Part shown: piece by piece, positions 15,268-21,389 of the stretch
Position numbering within the stretch: position 1 is the first letter of the stretch
Layout: every line of letters begins with the position of its first letter
Origin: Devosia sp.
GTDB lineage: Bacteria; Pseudomonadota; Alphaproteobacteria; Rhizobiales; Devosiaceae
DNA: 38,269 bases
NCBI RefSeq assembly: GCF_030689745.1
Contig: NZ_JAUYGL010000050.1
Coordinates: 1 to 38,269, forward strand
Reading direction: 5' to 3'
Translations under genes and position numbers: made by a program
Notes under the pieces: model-generated
Database searches by the model: none
What the model was told of the DNA's origin: nothing
The model's input: only the letters and a program-made list of their open reading frames with translations

Positions 15268-16683
15268 ATGGAACTCTCTAGACCCGATCCCAAGAGGTGG
15301 CTGGCGCTTGCGCTACTTTGCGCGGCCCAGTTCATCGTCATCCTCGATACTTCGATCATCGGCGTCGCGCTGCCGGCGATTCAGACCCAACTGGGCTTCA
15401 GCCCGGGCGGCCTGAGCTGGATCTTCAATGCCTACGTCATCGCCTTCGGCGGTCTGCTTCTGCTCGGCGGGCGTCTCAGCGATCTCTTCGGCGCACGGCG
15501 CATCTTCACCACGGGCTTCGTCATCCTCACCGCCGCATCCCTGCTTGCCGGCCTCGCCAACAGTCAGGAACTGCTGCTGGCCGGTCGGGCACTGCAAGGG
15601 GTCGGTGCCGCACTGATCGCTCCGGCGGCCCTCACCATCGTGATGCGCCTCTTCGCTCACAATGGTGCCGAACTCGGCAAGGCCTTCGGCTTCTGGGGCG
15701 CTGCCGCAGCTGCGGGCGGCTCGGCTGGCGTGTTCCTCGGTGGCGTGATCACCGAGTGGCTCGCCTGGCCCTGGACCTTCCTCATCAACGTGCCGTTGGG
15801 TCTGATGGTGCTGGCGCTGATTCCGGCCGTATTGCGGAAGTCCCCGCGAAGCATTGGCCGCGTCGATTGGTTTGGCGCCATCGCCGTTACCGGCGCTCTC
15901 GTCACCCTGGTCTACGCCATCGTCACGGCCGAGACCGTGGGCTGGGCCTCGGCGCAGATCCTTATTCTGCTCGCCGTTGCCGCTGTTCTGCTCGTGATCT
16001 TCCTGGTGATCCAGGCTGCCCGCCGCGAACCGCTGCTGCCGCTGGCCATCTTCAAGGCACCCAACCTTGCCGCCGGAAACCTGGTCATGGGCCTGCTCGG
16101 TGCTGCCTGGATCCCGCTCTGGTTCTTCCTGAACCTCTATCTGCAGCAGATCCTTGGCCTCTCCGCACTCTCCAGCGGCCTGGCCCTGCTGCCGATGACT
16201 GTGATGATCATGGTCGTGATGGTCGGGTTCTCAGGCCGCCTCATCGGTCGGTTCGGCCCAAAGGCCAATCTGATCCTCGGCCTGCTGCTGATGGGTGCCG
16301 CCCTGCTCCTGTTCGCAAACCTGCCCACCAACGGAAGCTTCTGGATCAACGTCCTGCCGGCCTCGCTGTTGGCCGCGCTCGGCATGGCTCTCGCCTACAT
16401 CCCCGCCACCATGTCCGGCATGTCCGGTGCCAAGCCGGAAGAAACCGGCCTCGCCTCGGGCCTCATCAACACCACCTACCAGGTCGGATCCGCTGTGGGT
16501 CTTGCGGTGATGGTGGCCCTCGCGGCCTCGGTCGCTCCGCATGGCGGAGCCGAAACGGCAGACCTGCTGCCCGGCTTCCAGACAGCGTTCTTCGGTGCCG
16601 CTGTGGCAGCCTTCCTCGGCGCAGCGGCGACACTGGTCTTCGTGAGTGGCTCCGCGCCGCAGCGCGAAGTGCCAGTCGGCTGA
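15268..16683 (+). CDS. DHA2-type MFS efflux transporter, 471 aa
   Basis: An inner-membrane transporter with about 14 hydrophobic segments and the drug:H+ antiporter-2 features: 'FIVILDTSIIGVALPAIQ' (motif D1 in helix 1), 'GGRLSDLFGARRIF' (motif A after helix 2) and 'GRALQGVGAALIAPAAL' (motif B). Length is normal. AAGGA precedes the ATG at 15268. Known members export drugs, dyes and small toxic organics, and copper is not a typical substrate, so its place behind a CueR-type operator is unusual. The overlapping long plus-strand frame from 15297 is a shadow. Confidence 0.92.
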   Translation: MELSRPDPKRWLALALLCAAQFIVILDTSIIGVALPAIQTQLGFSPGGLSWIFNAYVIAFGGLLLLGGRLSDLFGARRIFTTGFVILTAASLLAGLANSQELLLAGRALQGVGAALIAPAALTIVMRLFAHNGAELGKAFGFWGAAAAAGGSAGVFLGGVITEWLAWPWTFLINVPLGLMVLALIPAVLRKSPRSIGRVDWFGAIAVTGALVTLVYAIVTAETVGWASAQILILLAVAAVLLVIFLVIQAARREPLLPLAIFKAPNLAAGNLVMGLLGAAWIPLWFFLNLYLQQILGLSALSSGLALLPMTVMIMVVMVGFSGRLIGRFGPKANLILGLLLMGAALLLFANLPTNGSFWINVLPASLLAALGMALAYIPATMSGMSGAKPEETGLASGLINTTYQVGSAVGLAVMVALAASVAPHGGAETADLLPGFQTAFFGAAVAAFLGAAATLVFVSGSAPQREVPVG

Positions 16684-16688
16684 TGGAC

Positions 16689-16718
16689 GAGTCGGACCGG
16701 TGCAACCCGGTCCGACTC
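16689..16718 (+). terminator. Hairpin between the MFS gene and the DUF1127 gene
   Basis: GAGTCGGACCGG (16689-16700) pairs exactly with CCGGTCCGACTC (16707-16718) around TGCAAC. It is followed by CTTCG and no T run. It lies between two genes of the same unit, so it may act as a partial terminator or protect the MFS mRNA end, lowering or separating DUF1127 expression. Confidence 0.5.
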
Positions 16719-16740
16719 CTTCGCCCATAAGGAGCACACC

Positions 16741-16911
16741 ATGATCGAAGACTACGAACTCTATCTCACGCCACCGCTGGCACGACGGAACTGGCTACAG
16801 CGACTGCTTGCGCCCTTCCGTTCACGTCGCACCGCGGCAGCGCCGACCAGTGCGCATCTTCGGCGCGATATTGGCCTCGGCGAAGAACCGATCGGTCGGC
16901 GTCTGGGGTAA
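16741..16911 (+). CDS. DUF1127-type small protein, 56 aa
   Basis: The ATG at 16741 follows AAGGAGC by five bases. The protein (starting MIEDYELYLTPPLARRNWLQ) is short and basic and ends with 'HLRRDIGLGEEPIGRR', matching the 'L.DIGL' core of DUF1127. Small DUF1127 proteins in alphaproteobacteria have been linked to RNA binding and to phosphate/carbon metabolism, but their role in metal stress is not known. It is downstream of the MFS pump and just before operator 6. A second DUF1127 protein in the same regulon is at 24495. Confidence 0.75.
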   Translation: MIEDYELYLTPPLARRNWLQRLLAPFRSRRTAAAPTSAHLRRDIGLGEEPIGRRLG

Positions 16912-16915
16912 CGCC

Positions 16916-16947
16916 CTTGACTCGACCAGCGTTGGAAGCCGCACCCC
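16916..16947 (+). promoter_or_regulatory. CueR-type promoter-operator 6 (glutaredoxin and reductase)
   Basis: CTTGACT, ten bases, TGGAAGCC, with -35 TTGACT at 16917-16922. The -10 position (CACCCC, 16942-16947) is poor, so basal expression should be low. The operator begins five bases after the stop of the DUF1127 gene. Confidence 0.75.
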
Positions 16948-16972
16948 GTTACGGGATCAAGCATAGGAGGCC

Positions 16973-17242
16973 ATGGTGGCCGACACCGAATTCCCCGATG
17001 TCGAAATCTTCACGACACCCACATGCCCTGACTGCCGCCAGCTCAAGGCCTGGCTGACTTTGAATGACGTCCCCTTCAGCGAGAGGGATCTGACCGATCC
17101 AGCGGTGGCCGAAGAGGCGAAGGCACGAACCGGCGTCCGGGTTGCGCCGATCACCGTAATCGGGACCAATGTTTTCTATGGCACCTTCCCCTCCCAGCGG
17201 CCGAAGTTGGCCGATCTCCTCTCGCTGCCGCGGGGAGCGTAG
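16973..17242 (+). CDS. Glutaredoxin-like (NrdH-type) thiol-disulfide protein, 89 aa
   Basis: AGGAGG precedes the ATG at 16973. The protein has a thioredoxin fold with the redox motif CPDC (Cys18, Cys21) in 'IFTTPTCPDCRQLKAWL', a cis-Pro in 'VRVAPITVIG' and no signal peptide, so it acts in the cytoplasm. The motif is close to NrdH/glutaredoxin (CxxC) and could also bind Cu+. The next gene, a [2Fe-2S]/flavin reductase, starts two bases after its stop, suggesting an electron-transfer pair. It is induced with the copper regulon through operator 6. Confidence 0.85.
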   Translation: MVADTEFPDVEIFTTPTCPDCRQLKAWLTLNDVPFSERDLTDPAVAEEAKARTGVRVAPITVIGTNVFYGTFPSQRPKLADLLSLPRGA

Positions 17243-17244
17243 AC

Positions 17245-18204
17245 TTGGCGCACCTTATCCTTTTTCCGCAGGCGGCTCGTGCCATCGTAGCCTTGCCAGG
17301 TGAAACCATCCTCGCGGCGGCGTTGCGCGAGGGGCTGGCCTATCCTCATGGATGCCAAAGGGGCCGCTGCGGTTCCTGTAAGTCCCGGCTGCTGCAAGGC
17401 AAGGTCGACCTTCTCGCGCATTCCCCCTTCGCCTTGGAAGCGCCCGAGCGTAACGAGGGCCTGGTGTTGGCCTGTCGAGCCGTCCCGACCTCCGACATCA
17501 CCGTGTATTGGCCCGACGCGGTCGGAGCATTGCCGCCTATGTCGCCCATCAAGGCCGTTGTGGTGGCGCGGCATGAGATCGCGCCCCAGATCCAACGACT
17601 CTTGGTTAGACCGGCACAGCCCCTGTCATTCCTTCCTGGGCAATACGTCAACATCACTCTGCCCGGCGGCATTACCCGAAGCTACTCCCCCGCTAGCCAA
17701 CCGATGGCGCAGAATGTCGAGTTCCACATCAGGGTGGTGGACGGTGGGGAGGCCAGCGGGCTCGTGTCCCGGCTTTCTCTCGGCGACAGCCTCCAGCTTG
17801 CGGGCCCTTTCGGTGACGCCTGCTTTCGCGGCGATCAAGACCGGCCACTTCTTGCCCTGGCAGCTTCCACGGGGCAGGCGCCTATCAAGTCGATCGTGGA
17901 CCGCCTCTTGGCCAGCGGCGACCAGCGGGCCGTACAGGTCTTCGCATTCGCCCGCGAGACCCATCACCTATATCTCGATCACCACTTCGCTGAGTTGGCC
18001 GCCAGGCACAGCAATCTAGGCTATCGGTCAATCGTCACGCGGGCCATGACCGAGGATGCGACGCCCCAGACCCTGATCGCTTCCTGCATCTCCCAGCTCC
18101 ACAACTGGTCCGTGCATATTGCCGGCCCGGCAGGCTTCGTGACGTCGATGTCTGAGATGGTGCGCGAGCTGGGGTGCGACGATATCCTTGCTGACAAGTT
18201 CTAG
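17245..18204 (+). CDS. [2Fe-2S] ferredoxin-flavin NAD(P)H reductase, 319 aa
   Basis: Residues 1-90 form a plant-type ferredoxin domain with ligands Cys37, Cys42, Cys45 and Cys77 ('HGCQRGRCGSCKS...LACRAVP'). Residues about 100-195 form an FAD domain ('FLPGQYVNITLPGGITRSYSPAS', the RxYS flavin motif). Residues about 205-319 form an NAD domain ('LALAASTGQAPIKSI', C-terminal 'HIAGPAGFVTSM'). The order matches oxygenase reductases such as phenol/methane monooxygenase and CDP-6-deoxyglucoseen reductases. No oxygenase is nearby; its partner is probably the glutaredoxin upstream. Start is TTG 17245 with GGGGAGCG ahead. Confidence 0.92.
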   Translation: MAHLILFPQAARAIVALPGETILAAALREGLAYPHGCQRGRCGSCKSRLLQGKVDLLAHSPFALEAPERNEGLVLACRAVPTSDITVYWPDAVGALPPMSPIKAVVVARHEIAPQIQRLLVRPAQPLSFLPGQYVNITLPGGITRSYSPASQPMAQNVEFHIRVVDGGEASGLVSRLSLGDSLQLAGPFGDACFRGDQDRPLLALAASTGQAPIKSIVDRLLASGDQRAVQVFAFARETHHLYLDHHFAELAARHSNLGYRSIVTRAMTEDATPQTLIASCISQLHNWSVHIAGPAGFVTSMSEMVRELGCDDILADKF

Positions 18205-18281
18205 CCGGCGTCAGTTGGCGTGTGGGTGGTTCAGGATTGTGAGCCACGGATGCCTACTGAGCACGAAAGCGACGAAAGGTC

Positions 18282-18313
18282 CTTGACCTTCCCATTGTTG
18301 GAAGCCTCAGTTT
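18282..18313 (+). promoter_or_regulatory. CueR-type promoter-operator 7 (copZ)
   Basis: CTTGACC, ten bases, TGGAAGCC. -35 TTGACC is at 18283-18288 and the -10-like CAGTTT at 18308-18313, with a 19-base spacer. It lies 31 bases ahead of the chaperone start. Confidence 0.85.
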
Positions 18314-18344
18314 AGGTGCAGCCCAACAAGAAGGACGGATACGG

Positions 18345-18545
18345 ATGTACAATTTTCAAGTCAGCGACATGACCTGCTCGCACTGCGTGGCCACGGTCGA
18401 AAAAGCGGTGAAAGGCGTCGACGCCGCCGCCAAAGTCGACATCGATTTGGGTTCGCTCGCCGTGAAGATTGAGAGTGACGAACCGGTCGAGCGGTTCTCC
18501 CAGGCAATCGAAGATGCCGGCTACACGGGGCAACTTCGAACCTAA
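18345..18545 (+). CDS. copZ: CopZ-type copper chaperone, 66 aa
   Basis: A single HMA domain with MTCSHC (Cys11, Cys14), starting MYNFQVSDMTCSHCVATVEK, with an acidic surface in the second half. It should bind Cu+ in the cytoplasm and hand it to the P-type ATPases. Its Ser-His between the cysteines differs from the Gly-Gly of the chaperone at 9888. It is monocistronic: operator 7 is ahead of it and a hairpin follows. Confidence 0.93.
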   Translation: MYNFQVSDMTCSHCVATVEKAVKGVDAAAKVDIDLGSLAVKIESDEPVERFSQAIEDAGYTGQLRT

Positions 18546-18552
18546 GCTACCC

Positions 18553-18586
18553 AATAGGGCCCCTGCGTCATCGCAGCGGCCCTATT
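18553..18586 (+). terminator. Hairpin after copZ
   Basis: AATAGGGCC (18553-18561) pairs with GGCCCTATT (18578-18586), with an inner stem CTGCG/CGCAG around TCAT. Only a short pyrimidine tail follows (CTCAG), so it is a modest terminator. It lies between the convergent copZ and the membrane-protein gene and could serve both. Confidence 0.6.
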
Positions 18587-18613
18587 CTCAGCATGGTTGG
18601 GTTGTTCGTCTGC

Positions 18614-19081
18614 TTAAACTTGGCGGGGCTCGGCCCGGGCGGGAAGCTCCCGGTAGACATATACCCCGGTGGCGATGACCGTCAGGAGAGCAAGGATGGC
18701 GCTCAAAATGCCTGTCCCCTCGTAAAAGGCCGTCGACGCAGATTGGGACCAGAGTTGCATCGCAGTCCCCACGACGGCCTCCTCGCTGCCGGGCAGGAAC
18801 GTGATGTTCTCCAGCCCGGCGGCCTTGACGACGTGGTCCAAGAACCCGTCGAGAAAGCCGAACCAGAACACCACGAGGCCGGCATAGGCGCCGTACGCCC
18901 ATAGCAATGCGGGTTTGCCGGAGCGTGCATAAAGTGCCCAGAGAACGATGGGGACGGCCAACCCTACCGCAGTGGGCAGGATGAGCGCCGGACCCAACCG
19001 GAAGATATGATGAATTCCGGTGGCGAGAAGGGTGGCCACCAGTGTAGCGAGTGAGGCGAGAGCCGGAGTGGTCTTGAACAT
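18614..19081 (-). CDS. Four-helix membrane protein, 155 aa
   Basis: The start at 19081 (MFKTTPALASLATLVATLLA) follows AAGGGA; a longer start nine codons upstream is possible. There are four hydrophobic segments, at about residues 8-25, 32-51, 58-78 and 122-142, with a periplasmic-looking loop ('AAGLENITFLPGSEEAV') between the last two. No family is recognised. It is divergent from a TetR regulator, a common arrangement when the regulator controls the membrane gene. It has no CueR-type operator, so it may answer to a different signal. Confidence 0.8.
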   Translation of the reverse strand: MFKTTPALASLATLVATLLATGIHHIFRLGPALILPTAVGLAVPIVLWALYARSGKPALLWAYGAYAGLVVFWFGFLDGFLDHVVKAAGLENITFLPGSEEAVVGTAMQLWSQSASTAFYEGTGILSAILALLTVIATGVYVYRELPARAEPRQV

Positions 19082-19114
19082 GATTGATCCCTTGATGACG
19101 GACAGCATACCCGT

Positions 19115-19167
19115 TACCGAACAGATGTTCTGAAACAGGAGGGGCGTCCACCCGTTGACGTTCGGTA
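19115..19167. promoter_or_regulatory. Candidate TetR operator between the divergent genes
   Basis: TACCGAA (19115-19121) is mirrored by TTCGGTA (19161-19167), and within this lies GAACA-GA-TGTTC (19119-19130), a 12-base inverted repeat. The repeats fill the 85-base gap between the membrane gene and the TetR gene, where a TetR dimer would control both. Confidence 0.45.
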
Positions 19168-19718
19168 TGGAACAGATGCGGGCAGAGCGTTCGGAAATGA
19201 TGGATCGTCGCGTCAGAAAAACCAGGGAGGCCCTCTATTCGGCCTTCGTCGCGCTGGTCGCCGAGAAAGGATATGACGGGTTCTCGATCCAAGAACTCAT
19301 CGATGAAGCCGACGTCGGGCGCACGACCTTCTATGCGCACTTCAAAGCCAAGGAAGATCTGCTGCAGTTCGGTTTCAACCGCTGGCGGGACGAACTGGCG
19401 TCCTTGCCCAAATCCACCGCCGCAGAGCGGAGGGCATTCATGGAAGCACTGCTTGACCATGCAAAGTCGCATGCCGGGCTCTTTGCTGCTCTCCTCGGAG
19501 GCGGCGGCGGCGGTCTTGCCGAGACCGAGTTCCGATCGATCGTTGAAGAGGTGGTGGCGGCAGAGCTTGGACCCGATGAACACCGGGCAACGATGATCGC
19601 CATGCTGAGCGGGGCGCTGCTGGCTGCAATCCGCCAATGGATCGATGCGGGCGTCAAAGGGGCGGGGACTGAAATCATCGATGCGTTCGACATGCTGGTC
19701 TCTGCAGCGAAGCGATGA
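19167..19718 (+). CDS. TetR-family regulator, about 183 aa
   Basis: The helix-turn-helix is clear: 'TREALYSAFVALVAEKGYDGFSIQELIDEADVGRTTFYAHFKAKEDLLQFGF', the TetR N-terminal signature. The C-terminal ligand domain contains a Gly run ('LLGGGGGGLAE'). The start is uncertain: TTG 19155, ATG 19167 and ATG 19198 (MMDRRVRKTREAL) are all in frame and none has a good ribosome-binding site; 19167 is chosen. It likely represses the divergent membrane gene and itself. The minus-strand frame over this gene is a shadow. Confidence 0.88.
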   Translation: MEQMRAERSEMMDRRVRKTREALYSAFVALVAEKGYDGFSIQELIDEADVGRTTFYAHFKAKEDLLQFGFNRWRDELASLPKSTAAERRAFMEALLDHAKSHAGLFAALLGGGGGGLAETEFRSIVEEVVAAELGPDEHRATMIAMLSGALLAAIRQWIDAGVKGAGTEIIDAFDMLVSAAKR

Positions 19719-19776
19719 CACACTCCCGGTCCTGCGAATGAGGGAACCGTCAGCCCACACATCGAGTTAGCCAACA

Positions 19777-20142
19777 ATGCTGAGCCCGCCAAAAAATGCG
19801 ACAACGCCTTGGGAAACGATCCGGCGGTTCGTTGCCCTGACGATGTTTGTCGCGTTCAGCATGATTTCCCACAATGCCGGCCATGCCGCACAGTTGGACA
19901 CCCAGGCGCATGCAGCACATGCCAAAGTGCTTGCCGCGCATCATTGCCCTGGCGACAAATGCCAGGGTCATCACGATGGCCAGATCAGTTGCTGCGGCTT
20001 GGGCCGTTGCGGTGTGCCACTGCCCGCGCCTCCATGGGCCTCTACTCGCTTGTCGCTGGCCGCCGCCTATCCGCACTCTCCCTTCGAGATCGCGCTCCGC
20101 TGGGGCAGTGCAAGAGTGGACCGACCTCCGAAATTGACCTGA
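19777..20142 (+). CDS. Exported Cys/His-rich protein, 121 aa
   Basis: A hydrophobic N-terminal segment (about residues 17-38, 'RRFVALTMFVAFSMISHNAGHA') looks like a signal peptide or anchor. A cluster of possible metal ligands follows: 'HAAHAK', 'HHCPGDKCQGHHDG' and 'SCCGLGRC', and the protein ends 'WGSARVDRPPKLT'. The layout resembles DUF2946/CopL-like periplasmic proteins near copper genes, but it is not assigned with confidence. No clear ribosome-binding site precedes ATG 19777. It ends 48 bases before the second DUF305 gene and may share its transcript. Confidence 0.65.
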   Translation: MLSPPKNATTPWETIRRFVALTMFVAFSMISHNAGHAAQLDTQAHAAHAKVLAAHHCPGDKCQGHHDGQISCCGLGRCGVPLPAPPWASTRLSLAAAYPHSPFEIALRWGSARVDRPPKLT

Positions 20143-20190
20143 TGGAGTGGGGCGAAAGCCATTTGATACCACCAATCAGGATAATGAAAA

Positions 20191-20643
20191 ATGCACACTT
20201 TCAAGACTGCACTGCTTACCTTCGCGCTGCTGGCCGGTACGGCTGCCTCTTCGTCCGCCCAGGACGCCATGCCCGGTCACGACATGTCCGCCATGGGCGG
20301 CGAAGTCGCCTCGATCCTTCCCGAAATATGCAAATCGGGCGGCGAGGCGCCGATGATGCCCATGGCCATGGACCCGGAGATGGATCAGGCCCATGCCGAC
20401 ATGATGGCCGGCATGGACGCCATGAACCGCGACATGATGACCGGCGCCAAGGCTGAGGACATCGACGTGGCCTTTGTCTGCGGGATGATCCCGCACCATC
20501 AGGGTGCGATCAGCATGGCAAAGGCCGAGCTGGAGCATGGCGACGACGAATGGGCCAAGGCAATGGCTCAGAAGGTCGTCGATGCTCAGGAGGCGGAAAT
20601 CGCCGAGATGCTGGCCTGGCTCGAAGAACAGGCCGCAAAGTAA
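20191..20643 (+). CDS. Second periplasmic DUF305 protein, 150 aa
   Basis: Signal peptide MHTFKTALLTFALLAGTAAS is cut near 'SSAQD'. The mature protein is Met-rich ('MPGHDMSAMGG', 'APMMPMAMDPEMD') and carries the DUF305 motif '[34 protein letters not shown]'. Compared with the DUF305 at 9476 it has an extra N-terminal Met-rich part and two cysteines. AGGA lies eight bases before the ATG. A strong hairpin follows at 20663. It is probably a periplasmic copper-binding protein, cotranscribed with the Cys/His-rich protein. Confidence 0.9.
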   Translation: MHTFKTALLTFALLAGTAASSSAQDAMPGHDMSAMGGEVASILPEICKSGGEAPMMPMAMDPEMDQAHADMMAGMDAMNRDMMTGAKAEDIDVAFVCGMIPHHQGAISMAKAELEHGDDEWAKAMAQKVVDAQEAEIAEMLAWLEEQAAK

Positions 20644-20662
20644 GCTGGACCGGGCAAGACCT

Positions 20663-20685
20663 AAGGGGCGCTTCGGCGCCCCTTT
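20663..20685 (+). terminator. Terminator after the second DUF305 gene
   Basis: AAGGGGCGC (20663-20671) and GCGCCCCTT (20676-20684) flank a TTCG tetraloop and are followed by TCC. This is a compact, stable hairpin between convergent genes and may act in both directions. Confidence 0.75.
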
Positions 20686-20779
20686 CCACTATGACCGGAT
20701 TACGATGGTTGCGTGGCAGGCATTGTCCGGTCCGTGGTCGGGTCAGGTGGGTGTCGGATGGGCGGCGGTGCCAAGCAGA

Positions 20780-21235
20780 TCATCTGCTCCGCTGGACTTC
20801 CCGCTCGCGATCCGGCCAGGCTTGTTTGATGTCGTCGAGGATCGCCACGATCTCTTGGTCGCTGAGCGTTCCCCGGAATGCGGGCATGTCCGTTTCGTAG
20901 CCGGGGGCGATGGCAGCCAAGCCATCGCGCACGATCCTGAGCAGTTGCTCGTCGGAATGGTGCCAAGTGTGCCCCGTCTCATCATGCGGCGGCGCAGGCA
21001 ATCGTCCGCTCGGCAGCCGCTCCATCCAGTTGGGCTGGCCCTCGAGGTTGGCGCCGTGGCAACTGGCGCAATACTCTAGGTAGAGCGCCTGACCGTCAGG
21101 CCGTTCCGGTTGCGCCAATGCCGTAGTCGCCGCAAGGATGGTCACGGTCAGCGCCAGCAGGACCATCATTAGGCAATGGGCTGCAGAAAATCGCCGATCG
21201 GTGGCGAACAGGACGGCAGGAATGCGCGAATACAT
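20780..21235 (-). CDS. Exported c-type cytochrome, 151 aa
   Basis: The ATG at 21235 is chosen because GGGAGA stands just before it. The protein has a hydrophobic export segment (about 22-41, 'LMMVLLALTVTILAATTALA') and one haem site CASCH (Cys56, Cys59, His60), with a likely axial Met in 'YETDMPAFRGTLSD'. It is a class-I monohaem cytochrome that carries electrons in the periplasm. Lying between DUF305 and CopA genes it might take electrons from the oxidase or feed NirK, but no partner is shown. It is divergent from the second copA. Confidence 0.9.
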   Translation of the reverse strand: MYSRIPAVLFATDRRFSAAHCLMMVLLALTVTILAATTALAQPERPDGQALYLEYCASCHGANLEGQPNWMERLPSGRLPAPPHDETGHTWHHSDEQLLRIVRDGLAAIAPGYETDMPAFRGTLSDQEIVAILDDIKQAWPDREREVQRSR

Positions 21236-21330
21236 TCGTCGGTCTCCCAAGGTGCCAAGGTCGTAGAATACCCTCCATACGGCGGTCCGGCGACCGCTGC
21301 CGAGCCGATGACGACAAAGTGACGAAAGGG

Positions 21331-21362
21331 GTTGACCTTGTCACGGTGGGAAGGCGCACACT
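21331..21362 (+). promoter_or_regulatory. CueR-type promoter-operator 8 (second copA)
   Basis: GTTGACC, ten bases, GGGAAGGC, with -35 TTGACC at 21332-21337 and CACACT at 21357-21362 as a weak -10 with a 19-base spacer. It lies 28 bases before the ATPase start. Confidence 0.78.
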
Positions 21363-21389
21363 TCGGCGATTGAACCAGAGGACAGTGAT

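Noticed and set aside
15297-16730. A 477-residue plus-strand frame overlapping the MFS gene
   Set aside because: Arg/His/Pro-rich text without hydrophobic segments, in a different frame from a convincing transporter.
18588-19760. A 390-residue minus-strand frame across the membrane gene and TetR gene
   Set aside because: It conflicts with two better supported genes and changes character along its length.
20700-21250. A possible ninth rightward or a leftward CueR-type site before the cytochrome c gene
   Set aside because: CCTTGG repeats near 21240-21260 lack the TTGACC-N10-GGAAG layout.
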